Below, in pieces: positions 25,601 through 34,077 of a stretch of 64,000 bases of DNA; position 1 is the stretch's first letter; each line of letters begins with the position of its first letter. The position numbers were made by a program, and so were the translations under genes. A model generated the notes under the pieces. That model was given only the letters and a program-made list of their open reading frames with translations. It was not told where the DNA came from and did not search any database. The stretch is taken from assembly GCF_022803015.1 (NCBI RefSeq), contig NZ_JAFKON010000006.1, positions 62,001-126,000 of the forward strand, written 5' to 3'. This DNA is from Arthrobacter humicola (GTDB taxonomy: Bacteria; Actinomycetota; Actinomycetes; Actinomycetales; Micrococcaceae).

Positions 25601-27106
25601 GGCGCGGCGGAGCCGGCCCGCGAGCTCCTCGCGGTCCCGGATGTTGTCCAGCACGCTGCGTTTGAGCCGGACGGTCGTCGCCGGTGCCGGCTGGATGGAG
25701 GTCAGCTCTGCAAGGGACTGCATGGCCTCATACGGCGAGCAACCCCAGCGCGCCCGTACGTTGTGCAGGGAGGCCACGTGGTCCATGAGGGCGTGACGGT
25801 GCCCGGTCAGTGTGGCGTGCAGGTTGCTCAGTTGCGGCTGCAGCGACTTCTCGTTGCGGACGATCGCCCGGACCAGCTGGCCCTTCAGCTGCAGCGGGCT
25901 GGCGCTGCCTGTCAGCTGCAAGAGGACCGAATCCAGGCCGAGGCCATCCAGCTGCCCGGAGATCTCGGCGAGGCTGGCCCGCCTGTCACCAACCACCAGG
26001 ACGGACTTGCCCTCGTCAACCAGGGCGCCGATGGTGTTGATGACGGTCTGGGTCTGGCCCGTGCCCGGCGGGCTGCTGACCACCAGCGAGTCGCCCGCCC
26101 GGACGGCGTCGACCACATACTGCTGGTCCGTGTCGGCGTCGAGCAGCAGAAGCTCGTCGGCGGGGTCACGGTCGTCCGTGCTGGGGAAGCGGCCGGGTTC
26201 CAGCGCAGGCACGTCGACCAGCTCGCCGGAACCGGACCGAGCCAGCGCGGTGACCAGGGGGTTGTTCTGGTTGATCCACGGATCATCGAGGTTGCCGGAG
26301 AGGTCGGCGAAGGTGGAGACGAGCAGGTTGTGTTCGACCTCCGCGCCGTGAATCGGCTGGACGAGGGTGCCCAGGCGGTCCAGAACGGGCTGCGGGTCGT
26401 AACGGGCCGTGCTGTACGCCATCCGCGTCACCGCGTTGACGTCGAAAACGATCCCGTGGACGGTCTTGAGGTGCCGGACCAGCGCCGGGTTGATCTGCGC
26501 CTGTTCGGTGAGCTGCAGCTCGTAGTCGTCCTCGCCGGGGCGCACCGTGAGGGAGATGGCGGTGAGCATGACCGGGGCCGAGATCCGTTGCGGTTTGCCG
26601 CCGACGGCGGAGGTCCAGACGACCGTGCCGGCGGAGAAATACCCCGCGTCGATGCCGCGGTCATTGGCGAGTTCGAAAATCTTGGAGCGCAGGTTGCGCG
26701 ATGCCCTGGCCGCGACAACAAATTGCTGGCGGTCGCGGATCAGGGTCGAGAGCCGGGTACGCCGCCCTGCCATCAGCTGGGCGAGCCCGGAGGGATGGGC
26801 ATGAGTCAGGTCAATTGAGCCTTCGGGCGTCTTGGTGAAGCGCAGCATGGTATCTGCACCGGTGACGGGCTTGAGCCCCGAAAGCCATTTCCTGAACTCC
26901 TCGGAGCCCTCGGGGTGGCCCTGACCAACTGACACTGCTGCCTTCTTTTCTGTGCTCGACTTCTCTGTGCCGGACCGCGGCGGGCTCGACTCTGGCGGGT
27001 TCGTCGTATCAACGCTCGTCTGTGTTGCGTCCGCGCTTTCCCTGGCCGCATCTTGTGTGCTCGCGGTTGCCAGGCTCGCGCGGGACGCCTTGGACCATAC
27101 CGGCAT
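22655..27106 (-). CDS. SF1 helicase-like protein fused to a Vsr/MTES_1575-type nuclease domain
   Basis: 1483 residues, the largest gene here. After about 80 disordered residues, domain one (about 320-1130) has the layout of an Upf1/Dna2-type SF1 helicase: motif I PPGTGQTQT near 345-353, a motif II equivalent LDAETTS near 882-888, motif III GDEQTASP near 906, and motif VI-like AMTRARRSL near 1120. The usual Walker lysine is Gln351, and DEAx is replaced by DAET. A C-terminal segment (about 1160-1325) carries VAIESDGTSHY (Glu1234, Asp1236) and RLGWRYMPLWTIEVF, as in the REase_MTES_1575 PD-(D/E)XK family. A disordered tail with Asn-Thr-Gly repeats ends the protein. It is probably a DNA-directed protein, but its function is unknown. 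It sits in housekeeping context. Confidence 0.82.
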   Translation of the reverse strand: MPVWSKASRASLATASTQDAARESADATQTSVDTTNPPESSPPRSGTEKSSTEKKAAVSVGQGHPEGSEEFRKWLSGLKPVTGADTMLRFTKTPEGSIDLTHAHPSGLAQLMAGRRTRLSTLIRDRQQFVVAARASRNLRSKIFELANDRGIDAGYFSAGTVVWTSAVGGKPQRISAPVMLTAISLTVRPGEDDYELQLTEQAQINPALVRHLKTVHGIVFDVNAVTRMAYSTARYDPQPVLDRLGTLVQPIHGAEVEHNLLVSTFADLSGNLDDPWINQNNPLVTALARSGSGELVDVPALEPGRFPSTDDRDPADELLLLDADTDQQYVVDAVRAGDSLVVSSPPGTGQTQTVINTIGALVDEGKSVLVVGDRRASLAEISGQLDGLGLDSVLLQLTGSASPLQLKGQLVRAIVRNEKSLQPQLSNLHATLTGHRHALMDHVASLHNVRARWGCSPYEAMQSLAELTSIQPAPATTVRLKRSVLDNIRDREELAGRLRRAAELGSFSRASTTSPWHGARLLTRKETQEAQGVAQSVSEKLPLLRGRMAAVAEHAEIRLGRTFAEWGEQIELLVAVRESLDKFTPDIFDRPVHDLISATASSAWRRERGIEMPSMQRSRLRRVAKEYVRPGVHIADLHSSLVLVQEQRAAWSGYATTQRHPAVPSGLAEITGLYRELAAELAELGLAVKHTAAGGDLDRAPYDELLPRVRRLVADTATLETLPERTLLVESMREHGLGELLADLAEREVPEDSVTAELELAWWQSALEAMISGDDYLAMSDGDALRQLEAEYRLADNAHIASGAARLRWNLSERWRAAISAYPRQAELLRSLLKDGRVTLAALSGQAQELLPTLVPVWSVSPYLMTGLLPIEQTFDAVVILDAETTSLQAVLPAIARSRQVIAFGDEQTASPRTFTVGVERLAAGESSYQSVESSFRALSAVLPVWNLRTVYRAVDEDLVRQLSKGFYGGELTRLPEGQSATGLDRTLSVEYLPDGTGLPSADHDGVESVVAEVNRAVELVFEHARLRPRTSLAVVTGSLRHAARIGEAIRAQLPNYPMLGSFFSAGDESFRVVDLERAQGLVRDHVIFSPGYGRTPHGRTLHSLGPLSAEGGRAKFALAMTRARRSLHVLSCFRPEDLDVSRLSHGAVDFYELLDREIAGNTDLGSPASRAAASEQALGADPLVADLGDRLRARGARVWHQYDGVLNMVAAADPMTTIGQDDAEIPRPVAIESDGTSHYRRMSVRERSRLRPQLLERLGWRYMPLWTIEVFTDPSACADRIGGYLGLEKPVVSSRLRTSHGFFDDGIEHLAIDEARAAEYHVAAEPSGQVFRGHETAGQEFRRQAPPSAMTGNTGSKEAGGMSADGITSNTGNTNDTGNTGATGDTHATGAREAGAAGAAAGAAANTAGPRTGESTGEPTGDGPDQEAAKETSRRSEAQATVPEGALPNKAAEDDPRRWGDQPDNYDHDAWLQEQKPPHWG

Positions 27107-27200
27107 GCTTTCGAGGGTAGCCCGAATCCCCCGCAGGTGCGGGGCCGCAACACTGGGCGGTTCGAAATTCAGGCTGAATTGTCAGAAACATTGTCAGGAA

Positions 27201-27234
27201 CAAAATGAAATGGCCGGCCTCGAAAGGCCGGCCA
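27201..27234 (-). terminator. Rho-independent terminator after guaA
   Basis: A perfect 10-bp stem (TGGCCGGCCT/AGGCCGGCCA, 27211-27234) is closed, in the minus direction, by a stable UUCG tetraloop and followed by TTTCATTTTG. It lies 9 bp past the guaA stop. Confidence 0.93.
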
Positions 27235-27243
27235 CTCAGATTG

Positions 27244-28833
27244 CTATTCCCACTCGATGGTTCCCGGCGGCTTGCTGGTCACATCCAGCACCACGCGGTT
27301 GACGCCGTCCACCTCGTTGGTGATCCGGTTGGAAATCCGGGCCAGGAGATCGTAGGGCAGCCGCGACCAGTCGGCGGTCATGGCGTCCTCGGAGGACACG
27401 GGGCGCAGGACAATCGGGTGTCCGTAAGTGCGCCCGTCGCCCTGGACGCCCACGCTGCGGACGTCCGCCAGCAGCACCACGGGCATCTGCCACACTTCGT
27501 CATCCAGTCCGGCCGCGGTCAGCTCGGCGCGGGCGATCGCGTCGGCCTTGCGGAGCAGGTCCAGGCGTTCCTTGGTGACATCGCCGACGATCCGAATGCC
27601 AAGGCCCGGGCCGGGGAAGGGCTGGCGTCCGACGATTTCCTGCGGCAGGCCGAGCTGGGCACCGACCGCGCGGACCTCGTCCTTGAACAGGGCGCGCAGC
27701 GGTTCAACCAGTTCAAACTGCAGGTCCTCGGGGAGCCCGCCCACGTTGTGGTGGCTCTTGATGTTGGCCGCACCTTCGCCGCCGCCGGATTCAACGACGT
27801 CGGGGTACAGGGTGCCTTGGACGAGGAACTTGATCTTTTCCCCGTGTGCCGCTGCCTCGGCGATGATCGCCAGTTCGGCTTCCTCGAAGGCGCGGATGAA
27901 TTCGCGGCCGATGATCTTGCGTTTAGTCTCGGGATCGCTGACGCCGGCAAGGGCGCTCAGGAAGCGCTCCTGCTCGTTGGCGACGTAGAGCTTGACGCCG
28001 GTGGCGGCGACGAAGTCGCGTTCGACCTGTTCGGCTTCGCCCTCGCGCAACAGCCCGTGGTCCACGAAGACGCAGGTCAGCTGGTCGCCGACGGCGCGCT
28101 GTACCAGGGCTGCGGCCACAGCCGAGTCGACGCCGCCGGAGAGGCCGCAGATGACCCGGGCGTCGCCGATCTGGTCACGGATCCGCTGGACCTGTTCTTC
28201 GAGAATGTTGCCGGTGGTCCAGTTCGGTTCCAGCCCGGCGCCCTTGAAGAGGAAGTTTTCCAGGACCTGCTGGCCGTAGGCCGAGTGCTTGACTTCTGGG
28301 TGCCACTGGACGCCGTAGAGGCGCTTGTCCTCATTGGCGAACGCCGCGACGTCGGCACCCGCCGTCGTCGCCAGGACCTCAAAGCCCTCGGGGGCTTCGT
28401 GGACGGAGTCGCCGTGGCTCATCCAGGTGCTCTGGTGCTGGGGCATGCCGGCCAGGATGGAGCGGCCCTCGCCGAGGGTGGTGGTCTCGGTGGCGCCGTA
28501 TTCGCGCAGGCCCGTCTGGGCTACCTTGCCGCCGAGGGCGTTGGCCATGGCCTGGAAGCCGTAGCAGATGCCGAAGACCGGGACGCCGGCCTCGAAGAGA
28601 TCGGCACCGACGCTGGGGGCGCCGTCGGCGTAGACGCTCGAGGGCCCTCCCGAGAGGATGATCGCGGCGGGGTTCTTGGCCAGCAGCTGCTCGGTGCTGT
28701 ACGTATGCGGAACCACTTCCGAATACACATTCGCTTCCCGGACGCGGCGGGCAATCAGCTGCGCGTACTGGGCACCGTAGTCAACAACCAGAACCGGCCT
28801 GTGGGACGTCTGGGATGCAGTGGGAGTAGTCAC
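27244..28833 (-). CDS. guaA: GMP synthase (glutamine-hydrolysing)
   Basis: 529 residues. It aminates XMP to GMP in purine synthesis. The N-terminal class I amidotransferase has the nucleophile Cys90 in [11 protein letters not shown] and the HPEVKHS triad region. The PP-loop ATPase motif [11 protein letters not shown] lies near residue 230. The C-terminal dimerisation domain contains [33 protein letters not shown] and the ending KPPGTIEWE. The start is GTG at 28833. guaB and a guaB3 paralogue lie within 11 kb on the same strand. Confidence 0.97.
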   Translation of the reverse strand: MTTPTASQTSHRPVLVVDYGAQYAQLIARRVREANVYSEVVPHTYSTEQLLAKNPAAIILSGGPSSVYADGAPSVGADLFEAGVPVFGICYGFQAMANALGGKVAQTGLREYGATETTTLGEGRSILAGMPQHQSTWMSHGDSVHEAPEGFEVLATTAGADVAAFANEDKRLYGVQWHPEVKHSAYGQQVLENFLFKGAGLEPNWTTGNILEEQVQRIRDQIGDARVICGLSGGVDSAVAAALVQRAVGDQLTCVFVDHGLLREGEAEQVERDFVAATGVKLYVANEQERFLSALAGVSDPETKRKIIGREFIRAFEEAELAIIAEAAAHGEKIKFLVQGTLYPDVVESGGGEGAANIKSHHNVGGLPEDLQFELVEPLRALFKDEVRAVGAQLGLPQEIVGRQPFPGPGLGIRIVGDVTKERLDLLRKADAIARAELTAAGLDDEVWQMPVVLLADVRSVGVQGDGRTYGHPIVLRPVSSEDAMTADWSRLPYDLLARISNRITNEVDGVNRVVLDVTSKPPGTIEWE

Positions 28834-29007
28834 CCCACTAGCCTACTTTGCGCTGCTGCCCGCCCGCACATTGAGAAGCCGGTGCGGGCCCGAATCGCGG
28901 GCCGAGGTAAGCGAACTCACATGCCCGACGGCGGCCGCCGGCGTCGTGTCACTGACCCGGAATGACTGATCAGGACGGATCAGGAAGGGCGCCGGGTCAG
29001 AAGGGGT

Positions 29008-29517
29008 TCAGTACCGCTGGGGCGCCTGCGGGTTTGCTGCGAGTTCGGCCTCGACCTCGGCGTGGAACTTCTTCTCGACGAAGAAGGACAGGAACGGCAC
29101 GACGCCGCCCAGGGCCATGACCACGAGCTTGGTGAACGGCCAGCGCATGAGCGACCACAGCCGGAAGTTGGAAATCAGGTACACGACGTACATCCAGCCG
29201 TGCACGATCAGGATCGTGATGGAGAGGTTGACGCCCCCGATCACCCCTGGCGGCTCGGCGTCGGCGAATCCGAGGCCGAACGGCTGGCCGGTGACGGCGT
29301 TGGTGCCGCCGGCGAAGAGGTACTGACCGAAGCCGTACCGGGCGATCAGTTCGGCGCAGAGCAGCAGCAGCATCGTGCCCGTCAGGTAGGCGAGCACCTT
29401 GTAGAACTTCAGGGCGGACCGGATTTGGGCCTCGGTGCCGCCGAAGCGGCGCTTCTTCCCGGCTTTCCCCGTGCCGTTGGTGGACTGCGGCTGGATGGCG
29501 GGCTGGGGCTCGATCAT
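29008..29517 (-). CDS. DUF3817 membrane protein
   Basis: 169 residues. A polar N-terminus leads to three to four hydrophobic segments (FYKVLAYLTGTMLLLLCAEL, NLSITILIVHGWMYVVYLIS, LVVMALGGVVPFLSFFVEKK), as in the actinobacterial DUF3817 family of unknown role. Its ATG at 29517 overlaps the SURF1 stop by 4 bp, so it is translationally coupled to SURF1. Confidence 0.88.
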   Translation of the reverse strand: MIEPQPAIQPQSTNGTGKAGKKRRFGGTEAQIRSALKFYKVLAYLTGTMLLLLCAELIARYGFGQYLFAGGTNAVTGQPFGLGFADAEPPGVIGGVNLSITILIVHGWMYVVYLISNFRLWSLMRWPFTKLVVMALGGVVPFLSFFVEKKFHAEVEAELAANPQAPQRY

Positions 29518-30416
29518 GATTGCACTCTCGGGTCTGTGGGTTGGGGGGCTGTGGGATGGGAGTCGGCGGGCGCTTGGGCCGTGTTGTGGTGGGCCGCGTG
29601 GCGGTCGGTTGGGGGCTCTTCCCCGGCCGTTTCCTCGTCGAGCGCGTCTTCGAGGTCGCGGCGGTAGTCGTCCTTGACGAGCCGCCACCAGATGAACAAC
29701 GCGAAACCGGCGAAGACCACCCATTCCACGGAATAGAAGAGGTTGAGCCAGTTGACCTGCTGCGCGGGCGGCTGCGGGCCGATCCGGAGGGGTTTGACGT
29801 CGCCGCCTGCGGCCGCGGCCCCGACGTCGGTGCCGCCGGCCAGTTCGGTCGTCGCTGCGACAAAGCCCGGGTAGCTGCTGACGTTCCAGTCGTTGATGAG
29901 TTCGGCAACCGAGACGGCGCTGGCGCGGCCGGGTCCGGGATCCGTCCGCGGCAGCGGGGACTCGGACGGCAACAGCCGCCCGGTCAGTTCGATGGTGCCC
30001 GACGGCGGCGCCACGGCGTCCGCGGGATCCGCCACCCAGCCGCGTGCGACCGGAATCCAGGTCTGGGGTGTGGCCCCGCCGCCTTTCAGGGCCGGGGCAT
30101 CCTTGACGGCGAAGGCCGATACGATCCAGTAGCCCTTCGCACCGTCATTGAGCCGGCCGGGGACGAGGACCTGCTTCTGGGGGTCGTAGCTGCCGGTGGC
30201 GGAGACCATCTGGTCAGCCACGGATCCGGGGAAGAACCCACCCGGCTGCAGGACCGAGGTGAGCTGCCGCGTTTGCTCCGTCGTGGTGGAGACCGGGGCT
30301 TCGGCCTGCGTTGAACGGCCGAATTGCCACTGGCTGAGCAGCACAAAGACCCCGGAAATGGCGATCGCGAACACGAGTCCTGCGATCCAGCGGGGTTTGA
30401 GGGCAGTTTTCAGCAC
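29514..30416 (-). CDS. SURF1-family cytochrome oxidase assembly protein
   Basis: 300 residues. A short N-terminus and helix (WIAGLVFAIAISGVFVLLSQ) are followed by WQFGRS. A periplasmic beta domain (QKQVLVPGRLNDGAKGYWIV, then WIPVARGWVAD) precedes a second helix near residue 225-245 (NLFYSVEWVVFAGFALFIWW). This is the standard SURF1 two-helix layout, which assists haem a insertion into aa3-type oxidases. A polar His/Pro-rich cytoplasmic tail follows. The gene is coupled to the downstream DUF3817 gene. Confidence 0.92.
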   Translation of the reverse strand: MLKTALKPRWIAGLVFAIAISGVFVLLSQWQFGRSTQAEAPVSTTTEQTRQLTSVLQPGGFFPGSVADQMVSATGSYDPQKQVLVPGRLNDGAKGYWIVSAFAVKDAPALKGGGATPQTWIPVARGWVADPADAVAPPSGTIELTGRLLPSESPLPRTDPGPGRASAVSVAELINDWNVSSYPGFVAATTELAGGTDVGAAAAGGDVKPLRIGPQPPAQQVNWLNLFYSVEWVVFAGFALFIWWRLVKDDYRRDLEDALDEETAGEEPPTDRHAAHHNTAQAPADSHPTAPQPTDPRVQS

Positions 30417-30464
30417 CCCTTAAAGGTACTTCGTCCCTGTGTAGAACAGCGAAACGGGCCATCG

Positions 30465-30953
30465 TCAGTGGTCGAAGAACACCAGGCTGGAATTGATCAG
30501 TTCGGCGATCACTTCGGCGTCGTAGGCGCGGCGGAGCGATTCGCGGAAGGACTCTTTCGACAGTGAGCGTGCCAGCGTCGCGAGCACTTCGAGGTGATCG
30601 GAAAAGGAGCTCGCCGGGGTGGCGATGAGCAGAATCACTGTGGCCGGGCCGTCGGCCGCGCCGAAGTCCAGCGCCCTGCCGTACTTCGTGATGCCGACCG
30701 CGATGGATGTCTGTGACACGAGCTCGCTGCGGGCGTGCGGCAGGCCGACACCGCCGGGCAGGCCGGTGGCGAGCTGATGCTCCCGGGCATTGACCTGCTT
30801 GAGGAAGCCCACGAGATCGGAGATACGTCCGGCAGCATGCATGCGTTCCGCGAGCTGGGCAGTGGCGTCGAGCTTGTCCGTGGCGTCCATTTCAAGGATC
30901 ACCATCTCGGGTGTGGTGAGCTCGGCGTCGTACCGGTCCAGTGGTTCCGCCAA
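30465..30953 (-). CDS. PTS EIIA component, fructose/mannitol type, stand-alone
   Basis: 162 residues. The domain has the phospho-acceptor His73 in GVGLPHARS, preceded by REHQLATGLPGG, as in fructose-type EIIA and EIIA-Ntr. No EIIB or EIIC lies nearby, so it is either a partner of a permease encoded elsewhere or a regulatory EIIA. ALDFGAADGPATVILLIATP and the C-terminal helix FRESLRRAYDAEVIAEL complete the fold. It is flanked by SURF1 and glpD on the same strand, with no sign of a joint operon. Confidence 0.9.
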   Translation of the reverse strand: MAEPLDRYDAELTTPEMVILEMDATDKLDATAQLAERMHAAGRISDLVGFLKQVNAREHQLATGLPGGVGLPHARSELVSQTSIAVGITKYGRALDFGAADGPATVILLIATPASSFSDHLEVLATLARSLSKESFRESLRRAYDAEVIAELINSSLVFFDH

Positions 30954-31042
30954 GAGATGTCCCTTCGAAGTGGCGTCAGTGACGCCGGCCGGCAGTCCAA
31001 TGACTAGCGTTGTAATCCTGCACTGCCGGCCGGCACTGAGTT

Positions 31043-32794
31043 TTAGCGCAGGGGCACAATGTCCTCCACGCCCAGCCGTGCGGCGTCGGCGGATTCGTCG
31101 TCCGGCTGCTGTTGGCTCAGGCGCTCGGCATCAACCCGGGCCAGATAGTGCTTGATTTCGCCCTCGCGCTGCGCATCACTCCAGCCGAGAACGTCTCCCA
31201 TTAGTTTAGCGACTACCGGAGCGGCGGACACACCGCGGTCCCACGCTTCAATCGAAATCCGGGTGCGGCGGGTCAGGACGTCCTGGACATGCCGGGCGCC
31301 CTCGTGCGTGGCCGCGTAGACGGCTTCGGCAGCCAGGTAGTCGTCAGCGCCCGGCAACGGTTCGGCCAGTTCCGGGCTGTCAGCGATGAGCGCCAGCACC
31401 TCCGGCGTCATGGCGCCGTAGCGGTTGAGGAGGTGTTCGATCCGGGCAACGTGGACGCCGGTCTCCTCCGCCATCCGGTTCCGCTGGTTCCACGCGGCCT
31501 TGAAACCGCTCGCCCCCAGCAACGGGACGGATTCCGTGCAGCTGGCCGGGACACGCTCGTCCATGCTGCGCGTCGCCTCGTCGACCGCGTCCTTGGCCAT
31601 GACCCGGTAGGTGGTCCATTTACCGCCCGCCACCACCACGAGACCCGGCACGGGGTGCGCCACCACGTGTTCGCGGGAGAGCTTCGCGGTGGAATCGCTT
31701 TCCCCGGCCAGCAGCGGCCGCAGCCCCGCGTAGACGCCCTCGACGTCCTCTCGGGTCAGCGGGCGCTTGAGGACCTTGTTGACGTGCTCGAGCAGGTAGT
31801 CGATGTCCTTGCTGGAGGCCGCGGGGTGGGCCTTGTCGAGGTGCCAGTCGGTGTCAGTGGTCCCGATGATCCAGTGCCTGCCCCAGGGGATCACGAAGAG
31901 CACGGATTTCTCGGTCCGCAGGATCAGCCCCACCGTGGACTGGATCCGGTCGCGGGGCACCACGAGGTGGATGCCCTTGGACGCCCGCACCTTGAGCTGC
32001 CCGCGGTCTGTCACCATGGCCTGGGTCTCGTCGGTCCAGACCCCGGTGGCGTTGATGACCTGTTTGGCCCGGATTTTAAAGCTGGAGCCGTCCTCATGGT
32101 TGACCACCTTGGCGCCGACCACGCGTTCGCCCTCGCGCACGAAGTCCACAACCGACATCTGGTTGACCGCGTGGGCGCCATAGTGCGCCGCGGTCCGCAC
32201 GAGGTTGGCGACGTACTTGGCGTCGTCGACCTGGCCGTCGTAGTAGCGGATGGATCCGACGAAGGCGTCGTCCTTGAGGCTGGGGGCGGCGCGCAGGGTC
32301 CCTCGCCGGGACAGGTGTTTGTGGAAGGGGACGCCGCGGCTGTGCCCGCCGGTGATGGACATCGCGTCGTACAAGGCGATTCCGGCGCCGACGTAGGGCC
32401 GCTCCAGGAACGGTTTGTGGAGCGGGTACAGGAACGGGACCGGCCGGGCCAGGTGCGGCGCCAGGACGGAGAGAATGAGGCCGCGCTCGTGCAGTGCCTC
32501 TTTGACCAGGCCGAAGTCGAGCATTTCGAGGTACCGGAGGCCACCGTGGATGAGCTTCGAGGACCGCGACGACGTCCCCGCGGCCCAGTCGTTGGCCTCG
32601 ACGATGCCCACACTGAGCCCTCGGGTCACGGCATCGAGGGCGGCGCCGGCACCCACGATGCCTCCGCCCACGATCAGGATGTCGAGCTCTTTGCCGGGAG
32701 CGGTGCTGCCCCTAAGCACAGTGATTGAAGCCTCGCGGGCCGCTGGCCCGAGGGCACCTCCGGCCTCGGCAGAACCGCCGGGAAAACTGTTCAT
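31043..32794 (-). CDS. glpD: Glycerol-3-phosphate dehydrogenase (FAD, aerobic)
   Basis: 583 residues. The FAD-binding motif ILIVGGGIVGAGAALDAV is near residue 39, and SSRSSKLIHGGLRYLE is the conserved GlpD stretch. GVWTDETQAM, the LVVVAGGKWTTYRVMAKDAV segment and a C-terminal helical cap follow. It oxidises glycerol-3-phosphate to dihydroxyacetone phosphate and passes electrons to quinone. No glpK or glpF is visible, so the gene is not in a glycerol operon here. The start region begins MNSFPGGSAEAGG, a short disordered leader. Confidence 0.95.
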   Translation of the reverse strand: MNSFPGGSAEAGGALGPAAREASITVLRGSTAPGKELDILIVGGGIVGAGAALDAVTRGLSVGIVEANDWAAGTSSRSSKLIHGGLRYLEMLDFGLVKEALHERGLILSVLAPHLARPVPFLYPLHKPFLERPYVGAGIALYDAMSITGGHSRGVPFHKHLSRRGTLRAAPSLKDDAFVGSIRYYDGQVDDAKYVANLVRTAAHYGAHAVNQMSVVDFVREGERVVGAKVVNHEDGSSFKIRAKQVINATGVWTDETQAMVTDRGQLKVRASKGIHLVVPRDRIQSTVGLILRTEKSVLFVIPWGRHWIIGTTDTDWHLDKAHPAASSKDIDYLLEHVNKVLKRPLTREDVEGVYAGLRPLLAGESDSTAKLSREHVVAHPVPGLVVVAGGKWTTYRVMAKDAVDEATRSMDERVPASCTESVPLLGASGFKAAWNQRNRMAEETGVHVARIEHLLNRYGAMTPEVLALIADSPELAEPLPGADDYLAAEAVYAATHEGARHVQDVLTRRTRISIEAWDRGVSAAPVVAKLMGDVLGWSDAQREGEIKHYLARVDAERLSQQQPDDESADAARLGVEDIVPLR

Positions 32795-32886
32795 GTCACG
32801 CCTCCATCCGGATCAAACCTCGTAGGGCACCAGACTACGTCCAAGTTTCCCGGATGGGCAGGGCCCTCAACGGCCCGCGCGCGGTT

Positions 32887-34023
32887 TCAGTTGCCGGCGT
32901 ACGGCGAGACGACGACGTCGACGCGCTGGAATTCCTTCAGGTCCGAGTAGCCGGTGGTCGCCATTGAACGGCGCAGCGCGCCGACGAGGTTGGAGGTGCC
33001 GTTGGTGTGGTGGCCGGGCCCGAACAGGACCTCTTCGAGCGGCCCGACCGTTCCCACATTGACCCTGTCGCCGCGGGGCAGTTCGAGGTGGTGGGCTTCC
33101 TGGCCCCAGTGCCATCCCTTGCCGGGGGCTTCGTCGGCGCGGGCCAGGGCGCTGCCCAGCATCACGGCGTCGGCGCCCATGGCGATGGCTTTGACGATGT
33201 CGCCGGAGGATCCCATGCCGCCGTCGGCGATCACATGGACGTAGCGTCCGCCGGACTCGTCCATGTAGTCCCGGCGGGCCGCCGCGACGTCGGAGATCGC
33301 GGAGGCCATGGGCGAGTGGATGCCCAGGGCGCGGCGGGTCGTGGTGGTGGCTCCGCCGCCGAAGCCGACCAGCACGCCGGCGGCGCCGGTGCGCATCAAG
33401 TGCAGGGCCGGGGTGTAGCCGGCCGCCCCGCCGACGATCACGGGGACGTCGAGTTCGTAGATGAACTGCTTGAGGTTCAGCGGCTCGTGGTCCTTGGAGA
33501 CGTGCTCGGCCGAGACAGTGGTCCCGCGGATGACGAAGATGTCGACGCCGGCGGCCACCACGGTCTTGTAGTGTTCCTGCGTGCGCTGCGGGGTCAGGGA
33601 GCCGGCCACCGTGACGCCTGCGGCGCGGATCTCGGCGAGGCGGGAGGTGATCAGCTCGGGCTGGATCGGCGCCTGGTAGAGCTCCTGCATGCGCCGGGTG
33701 ACGGCCGGGCTGTTGGTCTCGTCAGCCAGGCCCGCGATTTCGTCCAGTACGGACTGCGGGTTCTCGTACCGGGTCCACAGGCCTTCGAGGTCGAGCACAC
33801 CGAGTCCGCCGAGGCGGCCCAGGGCGATGACGGTCTCCGGCGACATGGCCGAATCCATCGGCGCCGCGATGACCGGCATGTCGAACTTGTAGGCATCGAT
33901 CTGCCAGGAGACGGAGACGTCCTTGGGGTCACGGGTACGCCGGTTGGGGACGATCGCAATGTCATCCAGGGAGTAGGCACGACGCCCACGCTTGCCTCGG
34001 CCAATCTCAATCTCGTAAGTCAC
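32887..34023 (-). CDS. guaB3: GuaB3-family IMP dehydrogenase-related protein
   Basis: 378 residues. It is an IMPDH-like TIM barrel without the CBS pair. Features are the opening EIGRGKRGRRAYSLDDIAIV, VIAAPMDSAMSP, GGAAGYTPALHLMRTGAAGV and VIADGGMGSSGDIVKAIAMG. These fit the actinobacterial GuaB3 group beside true GuaB. In the place of the IMPDH catalytic loop I see LMRTGAAGVLVGFGGGATTT, with no cysteine, so classical IMPDH chemistry is doubtful. It lies between glpD and an ABC exporter. Confidence 0.92.
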   Translation of the reverse strand: MTYEIEIGRGKRGRRAYSLDDIAIVPNRRTRDPKDVSVSWQIDAYKFDMPVIAAPMDSAMSPETVIALGRLGGLGVLDLEGLWTRYENPQSVLDEIAGLADETNSPAVTRRMQELYQAPIQPELITSRLAEIRAAGVTVAGSLTPQRTQEHYKTVVAAGVDIFVIRGTTVSAEHVSKDHEPLNLKQFIYELDVPVIVGGAAGYTPALHLMRTGAAGVLVGFGGGATTTTRRALGIHSPMASAISDVAAARRDYMDESGGRYVHVIADGGMGSSGDIVKAIAMGADAVMLGSALARADEAPGKGWHWGQEAHHLELPRGDRVNVGTVGPLEEVLFGPGHHTNGTSNLVGALRRSMATTGYSDLKEFQRVDVVVSPYAGN

Positions 34024-34077
34024 TGCTCTAGGTTATCCCAGCGGACGCGGGGCGCCGCTTCGGCGTACTGTGGCGTC

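Noticed and set aside
26041..26070. Sequencing error in the helicase P-loop
   Set aside because: The codon is a clean CAG within a long uninterrupted frame, and motif II is altered as well, so the change looks like a family property.
30465..30953. Complete sugar PTS operon
   Set aside because: Only an EIIA gene is present; neighbours are SURF1 and glpD.
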